DNA of 64,000 bases from Stigonema ocellatum SAG 48.90 = DSM 106950 (GCA_016903675.1 JADQBA010000003.1:62001-126000); one strand, 5' to 3'; positions 1 through 8,335 are shown, numbered from the stretch's first letter. A program made the numbers and translations. The notes: generated from the letters alone by a model not told the origin.

Positions 1-915
1 GGGCTGACGTTTCCTCAATAAATCTGGTGTTACCAAACCCTGGGGGAAAAAAATTGTGCCAACTACAATCAGTAAGCCAAAAATAATTAATCTACCATCT
101 CGCAAAAATTGTGCAAGCCAGGTAGGTAAACCGCCTGTATCTGCTACGCCTCGCAAAACTTCTGGCAATGCTGTGAATACCATACCTCCTACTACAGACC
201 CCAAAAAAGTTCTTGAACCGCCGATTAACACAAAGGTTAAGTAGATAATACTGGCATCAAAAGTACCTTGACGGGCATTCCAGGTATTGAGAAAGTGGGC
301 GCTGATTGCACCAACAACCCCTGCTAGAATAGTTCCTAACGTAAAAGCTAACACTTTATAGTAAGTCTGGTTGATTCCCATAGCACCAGCAGCTAATTCA
401 TCCTCACGGATAGCGATAAATGCTCTGCCTACACGGATACGTTCTAGACGATAAAGTAATACCATGCTAACTATCAGTAATGGCAAGGCAATCCATAAAT
501 ACTCAATTGGTGTTTGGAAAGGCTGAGGAATGGCAAAAATGCCAACCGCACCGCCTGTAATTTCGAGATTTAGGGATAATACTCGCAGGATTTCCACTAA
601 AGCGATGGTGGCGATCGCAAGATAAATCCCCCGTAGCCGCAATGCTGGAATTCCCACCATTACACCTAACAAACCAGAAACCACACCAGCAATTAACATT
701 TCTAATAACAGCAGAGGGATGGGAAATAAACCAGTGGTGGAGGGAAACACTTTTGTGGAGAGAATTGCTGCTATATACCCACCCAAAGCATAAAATCCAG
801 GGCTAGCCAAAGACAACTGCCCAGCCATGATTGGTAAGTACAATGATAACCCCAGCAGCGCCCCCAGTACCATAGAGACGATTAAAGACCCGTAAGTAGC
901 AAAAAAATCAACCAT
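1..915 (-). CDS. livM: Branched-chain amino acid ABC transporter permease LivM (partial, 3' end off window)
   Basis: Inner-membrane permease of a LivFGHMK-type uptake system for branched-chain or neutral amino acids. Translating the minus strand from the ATG at 915 gives an unbroken 305-codon frame to the window edge. It begins MVDFFATYGSLIV and contains the LivM-type stretch GIPALRLRGIYLAIAT. The last visible residues (PQGLVTPDLL) look like the C-terminal tail, so little is missing. It is the third gene of the livK-livH-livM set. It is separated from livH by a 167-bp G-rich/C-rich heptad repeat, where such genes are usually close together. Family assignment is secure; substrate preference cannot be read from sequence. 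Confidence 0.9.
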   Translation of the reverse strand, partial: MVDFFATYGSLIVSMVLGALLGLSLYLPIMAGQLSLASPGFYALGGYIAAILSTKVFPSTTGLFPIPLLLLEMLIAGVVSGLLGVMVGIPALRLRGIYLAIATIALVEILRVLSLNLEITGGAVGIFAIPQPFQTPIEYLWIALPLLIVSMVLLYRLERIRVGRAFIAIREDELAAGAMGINQTYYKVLAFTLGTILAGVVGAISAHFLNTWNARQGTFDASIIYLTFVLIGGSRTFLGSVVGGMVFTALPEVLRGVADTGGLPTWLAQFLRDGRLIIFGLLIVVGTIFFPQGLVTPDLLRKRQP

Positions 916-1082
916 AAGTAATTGGGGAGTGGGGATTGGGGAGTGGGGAGTAGGGGCGGGGTTACCCCGCCCGTACGGGAGTGGGGATTGGGGAATGAGT
1001 TTGTTTTTTAGTGATAAATACTCCTTTTCAGCCTGGAGATGACTATTTCTACTCCCCACTCCCCACTCCCCATTCCCTCTAT
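916..1082. repeat. G-rich/C-rich heptad (STRR-type) array inside the liv operon
   Basis: Repeats of GGGGAGT/GGGGATT run from about 921 to 993, and the complementary ACTCCCC units from about 1051 to 1078, so the two arms can pair. A short GGGGCGGGGTTACCCCGCCCC-like palindrome lies within the first arm. On the coding strand of livH the G-rich units begin 4 nt after its TAG stop. Heptanucleotide STRR repeats are known from filamentous cyanobacteria. Confidence 0.85.
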
Positions 1083-2036
1083 TTAGACTTTCTGAATAAA
1101 TCGACGCCCTAGTAAACCTTGGGGTCGAACTAACAACATGATAAACAGAATACCGAAGGCAACGGCATCTTTATAGCCAGAGTATTGACTTGGGACGAAT
1201 GCTTCAGCCATTCCCACGACTAAGCCGCCTAATACTGCACCGGGGATGCTACCCAAACCACCTAAGACAATGACGGCTAAACCTCTTAATCCAAAACTAA
1301 TACCAAAGTATGGTCCTGCAATGCTGACGCTAGAGGTGACTAGGGTTCCGGCGACTCCAGCTAAAAAGCTGCTGATGAAGAATGTTAGGACTATGTAGCG
1401 ATCGGTGTTAATTCCTAATAAACTTGCTGTGGTGGGGTCTTCTGCGATCGCCTGCATTGCCTTACCGTATTTAGTACTGCTAATGAAATAGGTGAGGATT
1501 GCCACAATTACCATCGATACAGCAAAAATCACTATCTGAACACTACGGATGGGAATTGGGTTTTCTGTGGTGCCGAAGTTAATGGCAGGTGGCAAGTTGC
1601 TGTAAGTGTTTGCTGGAAAGGTGTAACTTTCTGCGCCAACTAAATACTGGATTAAGTTAACAATGACCACTGACACACCCAAGCTGGAAACCACCGTCAG
1701 TAATGGGTCAGATCCCTTACGCCGCAAAGGTTGAAAGGCAATGCGTTCCATCGCCACTCCAACCAGTCCTGTAAGGGTACTGCCTAAAATCAAGGCTATA
1801 GCAAATGGTAATTGTACAGGCAGCTTTCCATTAGCCAGCAATCCATTAAATCCAAAAGCACCGCCCATGAGTGTATAAGTCAAATATGCACCCAAGGTAA
1901 AAACCGCACCATGAGCTAAATTAATGATGCCCAAAATTGAGTATACCAGGGTGTATCCCAAGGCAAAAATGGCATAGACACTGCCTATAGATAACCCGTT
2001 CAAAAATTGTTGCAAAAACAGAGTCATATCAGGCAT
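1083..2036 (-). CDS. livH: Branched-chain amino acid ABC transporter permease LivH
   Basis: First permease of the LivHM pair, 317 aa with about eight hydrophobic segments. The LivH-type features are an N-terminal FLNGLSIGSVYAIFALGYTL, the central stretch AIAEDPTTASLLGIN (the loop that contacts the ATPases), and GLRGLAVIVLGGLGSIPGA near the C-terminus. The start lies 5 bp after the stop of the binding-protein gene, so the two are co-transcribed. Length and motifs are normal for the family. The TAG stop at 1083 is followed at once by the G-rich heptad array. Confidence 0.93.
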   Translation of the reverse strand: MPDMTLFLQQFLNGLSIGSVYAIFALGYTLVYSILGIINLAHGAVFTLGAYLTYTLMGGAFGFNGLLANGKLPVQLPFAIALILGSTLTGLVGVAMERIAFQPLRRKGSDPLLTVVSSLGVSVVIVNLIQYLVGAESYTFPANTYSNLPPAINFGTTENPIPIRSVQIVIFAVSMVIVAILTYFISSTKYGKAMQAIAEDPTTASLLGINTDRYIVLTFFISSFLAGVAGTLVTSSVSIAGPYFGISFGLRGLAVIVLGGLGSIPGAVLGGLVVGMAEAFVPSQYSGYKDAVAFGILFIMLLVRPQGLLGRRFIQKV

Positions 2037-2041
2037 TGCAA

Positions 2042-3277
2042 CTATTTTATCAAGAAAAATTTACCATTATTTCCATCTTTATCCACCTTAAGTTGGGAGA
2101 CGTAAAACTGTTTTTGAATGAGATCACGTCCGGGGGTGAAAGAAAGATCACCTAGAGGAGTTTCGTACTTTCCTATGACTCGTTGCTTGTTTAATTCAGT
2201 GCGCAGTTTATCGAGGGGCATTGTGCTAATTTTAGTCTTTTTGTCTAAAGCTTGTAGCGCTTCTACATACACCTGGACTGCTGCAAAAGATTGGGCGGTG
2301 AATTGGGCAGGTTCCTTTTTGTATTCGTCTACATAGGCTTTGCGAAATGCTACGTTAATGGGTCCTGGATATTCAGGACTGTAAGCTTGAGCAACCAATA
2401 CACCATCACAAAGTGCTTTGCATACTGAGAAGATATTAGGTGTGTTAAAGCCATTGCCACCAACAATTATGCCTTTATAACCGAGTTCCCGCAGTTGTCT
2501 GACTAAGTTACCTCCATCGGCAGCTAAACCAGATATAATGATTAAATCGGGTTTTAAGTTAAGGGCATTAGTAGCTGGAGCTTGAAAGTCGGTATCAGTG
2601 GTTTGGAATTTTTGAACTGTTACCAATTCTAGCTTTTGGTCTTTAACTGTTTGCTGAAAGATTTCGGTTTCCGACTTGTTAAATGCATCGTTTTGAGCGT
2701 AAAAAACTGCTACTTTCTTAATCTGGGGGTTCAGCTTGAGTGCGGCTTTTACGGAATTAGGAGCTACGATAGAAACAGGTGCAGATACACGAGAAACGTA
2801 TTCACCAATTTCGGGAATTCCTTTTGCTGTATTTGATGCTCCCATCACTGGGACTTTAGCACGGTCTGCGATGGGGTCGGCACTAAAGGCTTGCTGTGAT
2901 AAAGTAGGACCGACAATGGCAACAACTTTATCTTTGTTAATTAAAGTTTGAAATGCATTAATTGCTCCGGCTTCATCTCCGCCAGTGTCTTGCATGACTA
3001 ATTTAATGGGAGTGCCGTTGATACCACCGCGATCGTTAAAATATTTCTCAGCCATTTTAGCTCCCACAAATCCCTCTTGACCTAGTAACGCCACGTTACT
3101 AGTTTGTGCCAAGGCAATACCGATGGGAATGGCAACAGATGTGCTGGTTGTTGTTGAGGCGTTAGTGGCAGTGTTAGTTTTTTCGTTAGTGTTGGTGGGA
3201 GTACCACCGCCGCAGGCTGTCAGTAGCAAAGCGCAAGTGACGAATAATGCGGTTGTCAGAGGAGCAGGTTTTTTCAT
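2042..3277 (-). CDS. livK: ABC transporter substrate-binding lipoprotein, LivK type
   Basis: Periplasmic binding protein (type 1 fold) that delivers branched-chain or neutral amino acids to LivHM; 411 aa. The N-terminus is a lipoprotein signal, MKKPAPLTTALFVTCALLLTACGGG, with the lipobox LTAC before the modified cysteine. A Thr/Asn/Ser-rich linker (about residues 25-48) follows, then the folded domain. The domain carries the family segments VAIVGPTLSQQAFSADPIAD and VISRVSAP-like stretches, and a C-terminal QFYVSQLKVDKDGNNGKFFLIK-type tail. It is the first gene of the liv operon as seen here. No NtcA-type GTA-N8-TAC box was found in the roughly 230 bp upstream by eye. Confidence 0.9.
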   Translation of the reverse strand: MKKPAPLTTALFVTCALLLTACGGGTPTNTNEKTNTATNASTTTSTSVAIPIGIALAQTSNVALLGQEGFVGAKMAEKYFNDRGGINGTPIKLVMQDTGGDEAGAINAFQTLINKDKVVAIVGPTLSQQAFSADPIADRAKVPVMGASNTAKGIPEIGEYVSRVSAPVSIVAPNSVKAALKLNPQIKKVAVFYAQNDAFNKSETEIFQQTVKDQKLELVTVQKFQTTDTDFQAPATNALNLKPDLIIISGLAADGGNLVRQLRELGYKGIIVGGNGFNTPNIFSVCKALCDGVLVAQAYSPEYPGPINVAFRKAYVDEYKKEPAQFTAQSFAAVQVYVEALQALDKKTKISTMPLDKLRTELNKQRVIGKYETPLGDLSFTPGRDLIQKQFYVSQLKVDKDGNNGKFFLIK

Positions 3278-3514
3278 TGAGGAATCATAAAGGGTTCTGG
3301 AATTATTTTTATTTGACCATGCAAAGGTAAAGGTTCCAAGTTTTTTGAACTATGACTTTTGGATTAACAATTGGTTCGCTGTCGGTGTCATTCAACCAAT
3401 TCACGAATTACGAACGGATTTTAGCAGAAACGGGACAAACTGAGTACGCGATCGCAGGCACTCCCCTAGACAGCGGTTCCGCCTATGAACCTTGGAAGGT
3501 TAGTACACTGAGGG

Positions 3515-3901
3515 TTAAGCACTTTCTTCGCTTTCTCCAACCTTCTCGTACTTAAACAAATCATTAGGGGTGCATTCCAAAGTAATACACAGCTTTGAAA
3601 TCCTTTCAAACCACTCGACACCACTGCGATTATTTTCCAAGTTACGGACAGTAGTTTCTGTGACACCCACCAAATCCGCGATATTTAGCCAAGCTAGCTT
3701 AATACCTTTTATTTTTTCAAAACTTTTATAGTGATGATGTACTCGCCATCTTTGTTGAGGGTTGACCGATCGCCCAATGTACTGAACCTGCCCATCCAGA
3801 TCGATTACAAAGTAGATGCAGGGTGCTGTAGGAAGTTGCGATCACTCAGACAGTGGCACTGAAGGTAAAGTTAAAGGATCTAGTGCTGTTGGATCAATCA
3901 T
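3515..3901 (-). pseudogene. GIY-YIG domain / XRE-type HTH chimera with in-frame TGA
   Basis: The minus strand from the ATG at 3901 reads MIDPTALDPLTLPSVPLSE, then TGA at codon 20 (3842-3844). In the same frame it continues SQLPTAPCIYFVIDLDGQV, QYIGRSVNPQQRW and HHHYKSFEKIKGIKLAWLN, which is the N-terminal half of a cyanobacterial GIY-YIG nuclease-like domain. At the IKLA stretch it passes without a frame change into a helix-turn-helix, ADLVGVTETTVRNLENNRSG and CTPNDLFKYE, stopping at 3515. The ATG overlaps the stop of the upstream XRE gene by 8 nt, implying translational coupling. The TGA sits where relatives (from memory) have Arg. The flanking bases GTGATCGC differ from HIP1 GCGATCGC by one C-to-T change. 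The domain calls are firm; the chimera could be a natural fusion or a deletion product. Confidence 0.75.
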
Positions 3902-4139
3902 TAAACTGCACCCCCAGATCCACACCTAGAACTTCTTCTATTTTACGCAGCGTTTCTAAAGGAAGCTTTTGTTTTTCCTCCTCAATGCGATACCAATTCA
4001 TCTGGGACATGCCGACAGCTTTGCAAATCGCCTTCAGTGAACGCGGGTCAGCAACTCTTGCATCCCTAATTTTTGCGCCCAGTCCGCGAACGTCAATCGA
4101 TATCGTTTTAATGACCTTCATTGAAGATAATGAAACCAC
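3894..4139 (-). CDS. XRE-family helix-turn-helix regulator
   Basis: An 81-aa DNA-binding protein with one HTH: SLKAICKAVGMSQMNWYRIE forms the helix pair, followed by LETLRKIEEVLGVDLGV, the usual fourth and fifth helices. The GTG start at 4139 is preferred because GGAGG lies 4 nt upstream; an internal ATG at 4121 is the alternative. It probably autoregulates the two-gene unit with the downstream GIY-YIG chimera, whose ATG overlaps its stop. No operator half-sites were identified. The function beyond DNA binding is inference. Confidence 0.8.
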   Translation of the reverse strand: MVSLSSMKVIKTISIDVRGLGAKIRDARVADPRSLKAICKAVGMSQMNWYRIEEEKQKLPLETLRKIEEVLGVDLGVQFND

Positions 4140-4143
4140 GATC

Positions 4144-4148
4144 CCTCC
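4144..4148 (-). promoter_or_regulatory. Ribosome-binding site deciding the GTG start of the XRE gene
   Basis: GGAGG on the minus strand with 4 nt before GTG at 4139. The alternative ATG at 4121 has no comparable purine-rich box. Confidence 0.6.
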
Positions 4149-4307
4149 TTTATTAAAGCATCACGTTAAGCTTTATGCCAAAATTATAACTCTTCACGTG
4201 ATTAGTTAATGTTTTATAACGTGACAGGTTAATATTTGAGTATAGAGAAAGCGCTACCGACTGCGAATCTGAAGCGCCTTCTCTACACCAAAACTAGCGC
4301 TAAGGAC

Positions 4308-4595
4308 ATGTCCATCATGGCACAAACGACTCTTGATTCTCAGGCGATCGCTCAAATTAAGCTAGACACTTACATTCAGCAACAATCACAAAGCGTATCC
4401 CAATACGAGATTGATTCGGTCTGTGAAGTATTTGGCGAACTCTACCGAGTCTGGGGTGGACAAAAAGGTATTAATCTTCTCGGAACGTTCTACCAAAACC
4501 TTGATGGTGTATGGGTTTCTCAGCCTTATCGCAGCGATAAGCGCGAGTACTGGGATACCAGCGATGAAGCCATAGCAGCCATCCTTGGCGTATAA
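4308..4595 (+). CDS. Hypothetical protein of about 95 aa
   Basis: Begins MSIMAQTTLDSQAIAQI and ends WDTSDEAIAAILGV. The frame is open from 4236, but the ATG at 4308 (or 4317) is a more natural start than the TTG at 4236. It is soluble and acidic, with no membrane segment, and the central part EVFGELYRVWGGQKGINLLG is well ordered. I do not recognise a named family. Its 3' end converges head-to-head on the remnant of a sigma factor; that gene's frame reads on through it in antisense. Base usage is like its neighbours and includes a HIP1 site. Confidence 0.55.
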   Translation: MSIMAQTTLDSQAIAQIKLDTYIQQQSQSVSQYEIDSVCEVFGELYRVWGGQKGINLLGTFYQNLDGVWVSQPYRSDKREYWDTSDEAIAAILGV

Positions 4596-4611
4596 ACACC
4601 AATCCAGCCAG

Positions 4612-5018
4612 TCTCGCGCTATATCTGCAAATTTCTCAGGTGGTTCTTTGAGTACACGCTTCTGGCTGAGTAATTGACAATTACACTGAGGGGAAGAACT
4701 AGGATAGCTATTTTTAAGCTTCCCTTCGGGATCTTGCTCGATGTAAAGCTCTAATTCTAGACCAATCCGTTGAGTAGTTTCCCGCTGAGAATTTTCAATT
4801 AGACCATCCAAACCACTCAAAGTAAAATTGGGTAGCTTATCCAGCAGAGTTATTTCCCCAAAGTCGGAGGCAATTGGAGCATCTAAACTAAGTGGAGCAT
4901 CTTTATCAGGAGAGTACAAATCTTGAATTCGCCAGCGAAGGTAGCCGTTGACCCACCTCACCAAACTTTCTGCAACCGACTTAGAATAAGGCTCATGAGT
5001 TTCAAGGTTTGAAGGTGT
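4612..5018 (-). pseudogene. Fragment of a cyanobacterial sigma-70-like factor
   Basis: The minus-strand frame from about 5018 reads AESLVRWVNGYLRWRIQDLY, then QRIGLELELYIEQDPEGKL and KEPPEKFADIARD. I recognise these from a cyanobacterium-specific family of short sigma-70-like proteins. A TGA at 5019-5021 and the lack of a start codon cut off the N-terminus. The expected region-4 helix-turn-helix after the FADIAR stretch is missing: the frame instead runs on in antisense to the convergent plus-strand gene until 4386. It is therefore a relic lacking both ends. Family recognition is from memory and should be searched. Confidence 0.6.
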
Positions 5019-5550
5019 TCACTTGCTTAACAGGGCAGTGCTAAAAAATTACGCAAAGTTTTTGATTGTGTTGTAAAAATATGTCCTAAACCCTTTATCC
5101 AGTTTAAAAACTCACGTGTAAATATTTCTGTTCAATTACTTATTTACATGTGTCATGGAAGCGATCGCACTCCACCACCCCAAAACTCCCAGTAAAATGT
5201 GCACGGTTATCGCGCTGTAGACTACACCTGACAGTAAGTAAGTCGGCAATAAAAAATTAAACTTAGGACTTACGCATTGACATAAGTACTCAGATATGTG
5301 ATAGGCATTTTTAGCGCCTCAACGTTTGATTTTTCCACCCATGAGAGTAGGGGCGCAATGCCTTGCGCCCCTACCTACAGGTCTGAAACGACCATTATGC
5401 GTTGATTCAGATGATGTTCAATTTAAAACTATGTAACGATATGAGAATTTTCTGTATTATGCTCGTAGTTGCGCTAAGGGCGCTAAAGCGCAACTACAAA
5501 CCATTGAGCAGTAGCTAGAGTTAATTAGTAAAGCATTGAAGGGTTGGCAA
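5019..5550. other. Gene-free spacer with repeats
   Basis: AT-rich spacer. It holds one MITE-like element (listed separately) and, at about 5461-5500, a TCGTAGTTGCGCTAAGGGCGC/GCGCTAAAGCGCAACTACAA-type inverted repeat that recurs near 47.7 kb and 61.05 kb. I see no convincing coding sequence. Confidence 0.5.
5264..5425. repeat. MITE-like element, TAGGACTTACGCA family (one end eroded)
   Basis: The left end is TAGGACTTACGCATTGACA. The interior (GCGCCTCAACG, the GGGGCGCAAGG-type palindrome, GATGTTCAATTT) matches, in opposite orientation, the interior of the element at 21868-22172. The right terminus is not recognisable after about 5425. Confidence 0.6.
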
Positions 5551-6171
5551 ATGGCATACAGTGATTTCACACTTGCTAAAGTGCGAGAAACTTTTCAACT
5601 CGTGATTGATGAGAGGCGCAACCTATTTAAAGAGGTTGTGGGAGTCAAACCGTCTGCAATTTTAATAACGCTTCTAGAGGAATATATTCAATTAGCAACT
5701 GCAATTAACACTGAAAAAGCCCGGTCTGAATTGCTGATTGTACAAATTTTAACTGAGGTTAGACGACAGTTAAATTATCGAATCTCCTTATTTTCTGGAA
5801 CTGATTTTAATGTTGACCCTAGTAAGGGACTCAATGGATTTTGTGATTTTCTCCTTTGTGCGTCTGAGGAACAGTTTGATATTAATGCTCCAGTCTTCAT
5901 AATTGTTGAGGCAAAAAATGAAAATATTAAAAGTGGTTTAGGACAATGTATTGCCACTATGATGGGTGCTAAGATTTTCAATCAAAATGCTCAACGAACA
6001 ATCCAGACAATTTACGGAGTGGTCACCACGGGCACCAACTGGCGATTTTTAACAATGGAAGAGCAAACTGTGTGTATTGATAGCATTGAATACTATATTA
6101 ATGATGTTGAAAAGATTCTCGGAATTCTATTGCAATCTTTCCAATCTATCGTGCTACAAACATCGTCGTGA
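5551..6171 (+). CDS. Hypothetical protein with PD-(D/E)XK nuclease-like core
   Basis: About 206 aa from the ATG at 5551 (MAYSDFTLAKV); a TTG 15 nt upstream is in frame but less likely. The central segment GFCDFLLCASEEQFDINAPV followed by FIIVEAKNENIKSGLGQCIA has the spacing of a restriction-endonuclease-like fold: Asp in a first strand, then E-A-K, then a Gln-bearing helix. It is soluble with no signal peptide. Many stand-alone proteins of this type occur in cyanobacterial genomes and their role is unknown. There is no methyltransferase or other restriction-modification partner beside it, so a restriction role is not supported. Confidence 0.65.
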   Translation: MAYSDFTLAKVRETFQLVIDERRNLFKEVVGVKPSAILITLLEEYIQLATAINTEKARSELLIVQILTEVRRQLNYRISLFSGTDFNVDPSKGLNGFCDFLLCASEEQFDINAPVFIIVEAKNENIKSGLGQCIATMMGAKIFNQNAQRTIQTIYGVVTTGTNWRFLTMEEQTVCIDSIEYYINDVEKILGILLQSFQSIVLQTSS

Positions 6172-6202
6172 AATGTACGTAATTAAGCCTGTATAAATAG
6201 TT

Positions 6203-6475
6203 TCACGGGAATGAGTAACCCACACGCCTAGGAATAAATTCCTAGGCTAATAGCTGAAGTCGGCTTAAGCCGACTAGAACTTTCAGGAATTTAGTCCGTT
6301 TCAACGGACTTGAACTTTGAGCCTTGAACTTGAGTTCCTGGCATTGAGTGTAGAATGAAATAGCCCTGGGGTTCTTGTCCGCCAACAAATAAATTTCTTG
6401 GTTCAAAGCTAAAGTCTGCTTAAGCCAACTAGAGAAGGGTTCCAGTCCGTTAAAACGGACTTGAGCTATAAGCCC
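6203..6475. repeat. Cluster of short hairpin repeats
   Basis: Consecutive inverted repeats: AGCCTAGGAATAAATTCC-type (about 6226-6246), AAGTCGGCTTAAGCCGACT (about 6254-6272), and AGTCCGTTTCAACGGACTT with a second AGTCCGTTAAAACGGACTT copy near 6445-6465. These are typical repetitive hairpins of filamentous cyanobacteria. No coding content seen. Confidence 0.6.
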
Positions 6476-6525
6476 TTACCTTCGTCAAGGCGTTTTACGG
6501 GCGAGGTGCAAGATGTGATACCAAA

Positions 6526-6636
6526 GACATAGTCGTGAAAATTAACTATGCATTACCGTCCACCCTTGTAGAGACGCGATCTGGCACTTCGTGCCGCAAC
6601 GAGAGGCTAATGGTCATTCTTTTTCACGACTATGTC
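6526..6636. repeat. MITE-like element with GACATAGTCGTGAAAA inverted ends
   Basis: GACATAGTCGTGAAAA at 6526-6541 is mirrored by TTTTCACGACTATGTC at 6621-6636, giving a 111-bp unit. A single end of the same family (GACATAGTCGTGAAAAA) occurs at about 39320. It lies just downstream of the stop of the DUF3386 gene. No target-site duplication is visible. Confidence 0.7.
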
Positions 6637-6647
6637 TATTTGGTTAG

Positions 6648-7442
6648 CTAGCCGTTAGTTGATAATAGTTTAATATCTGTGAAGTTTAGTTCTGTAGTAG
6701 TCTGTTGATTTTGTTCAAAGTCATGAATGATTTGACTCTTCAACACATAATAACCACCAATTTGAATGTAAGTATCAGACGATTCCTCCTGTCCTAGAAC
6801 TTGGTGAGTTTGGGGTTGACGGAAAGTTGTGCGATAGCGAGTTGCCAGATAACCATCTGGTGTTACCTCACTGGAGAGGGTATCTACTGTAACAGCAGTT
6901 TGTCCTAAAAGGCGATTGACTTGCACGAGTTGCTGGTGGAACACCTGATAATGAGATTCTTTTTGATCTTCCTGCTCAAAAATCTCTACGACTCCAGTCT
7001 TGTCAGTAGTGCCAAGTTGAAAAGTGCTATTCTTGTGCGCCACTTTAAAAGGTACTCGTCGGCGATGAATAATGAGCATACGGATCTGATTTTCCACAGT
7101 CTGACGTGCATCTTCAGAGTCAATGCCAGTAACCTCCACGCTCATGTCTGGATTTAGACTGATGTGACCTTTATAGTCTTCCTTACCTTGTTTGAGTTCT
7201 ACCGCCGCTGTGTAACCAGGAAATTGTGCACCCCAGGTATAACGATTTTCATATGCTTGGCGAAACAGTTTGCTTGCAGAAATAGTTGGGGTCAAAGAAT
7301 GAAGAGTGTTTTGTGACAATAGGACAACGTTAGTGTAATCCAGCGGTTGAGCTATTGCCTGTGCTCCCAAATTCAAGTTAGCTAGAATTATAATTATACA
7401 AACACACCACTTAAAAAGGCACTTTAGTCGTAGCTTCATCAT
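6648..7442 (-). CDS. DUF3386-family secreted/periplasmic protein
   Basis: About 264 aa from the tandem ATGs at 7442/7439. The N-terminus MMKLRLKCLFKWCVCIIIIL is a signal peptide or anchor with a likely cleavage after AQAIAQ. The mature part starts SASKLFRQAYENRYTWGAQF, and the following PGYTAAVELKQGKEDYKGHI is the recognisable DUF3386 core. It ends with beta-rich segments such as YYVLKSQIIHDFEQNQQTTT. This family is found mainly in cyanobacteria and planctomycetes; its function is unknown. It appears monocistronic. An in-frame start 24 nt further upstream exists but would lengthen the signal unnaturally. Confidence 0.75.
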   Translation of the reverse strand: MMKLRLKCLFKWCVCIIIILANLNLGAQAIAQPLDYTNVVLLSQNTLHSLTPTISASKLFRQAYENRYTWGAQFPGYTAAVELKQGKEDYKGHISLNPDMSVEVTGIDSEDARQTVENQIRMLIIHRRRVPFKVAHKNSTFQLGTTDKTGVVEIFEQEDQKESHYQVFHQQLVQVNRLLGQTAVTVDTLSSEVTPDGYLATRYRTTFRQPQTHQVLGQEESSDTYIQIGGYYVLKSQIIHDFEQNQQTTTELNFTDIKLLSTNG

Positions 7443-7745
7443 AATTCGTCTCCAAAAACATACCAACTAGACGATGATAAATCCTCCACAGCTGAAAAAC
7501 ATAGTCTTGAAGCTCCGGCATCCCATTGATTGCTCGTCTTGAGGGCTTAGCTGATAAGAGTGTAATTTGGTAATCGCATCTTCCACATAATTGCTCTTTC
7601 TTGGTAGTGCGTAGACGCTCTTAGCCGCGTGTGCCTAAGGCATCACTTCGGATTGTTAGAAGTGCGATCGCTCATATCACAATACGGTTCAGTTAAGGGT
7701 GATCGGCGAGAATTTTAGGCCGTGTAGAGACGCGATTAATCGCGT
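7443..7745. other. Gene-free spacer with a single MITE end and a palindrome
   Basis: Contains CAATACGGTTCAGTTAAGGG at about 7680, one end of the 10-bp-TSD element family, and TAGAGACGCGATTAATCGCG with its GCGTC completion at about 7723-7746. The latter is a near-perfect palindrome found again near 36.43 and 39.34 kb. The end of this palindrome abuts the TAG stop of the acetyltransferase gene. Confidence 0.55.
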
Positions 7746-8216
7746 CTAGGCTGCGTTCAACATTTTGCGGAATACGACCTTATCATCGCCCGCCGCGTAG
7801 AAGTCGCGAATGCGCCCCTCCTCCTCGTAGCCACACTTCGCGTAGAACGTCCGCGTGCGCTCAAAGTCCGGCAGCCCTGACGTTTCCACCAGCAGCATAC
7901 GCCCACCGCGTGCCGTTAAAGTTTGTTCAACGTAGCGCAGCAGTGTCGCACCACGTCCTTGTCCCTGGCGGTCGGGTCGGATGGCGATGAATTGCAGGTT
8001 CCACGTCCCATCAGTCATCCGTTCTGGCTCACAGTAGGCGACCCCAACAGGCCCATTGTCGTCATCGGTGATCCAGAAATGATCGCTGTCGCGATCGCCA
8101 CCGAAGTAATCGGCCAGCATTTCGCTCAGTTCCTCAAGTTCGTTCGTCTGGAAACCGATCGCGTCGGCTATGGCGATTAGCGCGGTCTTGTCATCCGGTG
8201 TAGTCGGTCGAATCAT
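7746..8216 (-). CDS. GNAT-family N-acetyltransferase
   Basis: Acyl-CoA-dependent acetyltransferase, 156 aa, a complete single GNAT fold. Motif A is visible as LQFIAIRPDRQGQGRGATLL, with the acetyl-CoA pyrophosphate-binding pattern Q-x-x-G-x-G/A. Motif B follows in FYAKCGYEEEGRIRDFY. The N-terminus MIRPTTPDDKTALIAIAD is standard. The coding DNA is visibly richer in G+C than its neighbours, which hints at transfer. The acceptor substrate is unknown. Its stop codon abuts a dispersed palindrome. Confidence 0.85.
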   Translation of the reverse strand: MIRPTTPDDKTALIAIADAIGFQTNELEELSEMLADYFGGDRDSDHFWITDDDNGPVGVAYCEPERMTDGTWNLQFIAIRPDRQGQGRGATLLRYVEQTLTARGGRMLLVETSGLPDFERTRTFYAKCGYEEEGRIRDFYAAGDDKVVFRKMLNAA

Positions 8217-8236
8217 AGCGAATCTAATTTATACAA

Positions 8237-8335
8237 TTATAGCGGATTTCAACCACGTGAGGTACACCTAATTGTAGGGGCGCAAGGCCGCTGCGCCCCT
8301 ACCAACGTACCTTACTGACTCGTAAACCGCTATAA
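8237..8335. repeat. MITE-like element with TTATAGCGG inverted ends
   Basis: TTATAGCGGATTT at 8237 pairs with AAACCGCTATAA ending at 8335; GTGAGGTAC and GTACCTTAC-type sub-terminal repeats extend the symmetry. The centre carries a GGGGCGCAAGG/GCGCCCC hairpin. It lies between the acetyltransferase and the SNF2 stub. Confidence 0.65.

Noticed and set aside
3278..3514. NtcA site upstream of livK
   Set aside because: No GTA-N8-TAC with a suitably spaced -10 box was seen.
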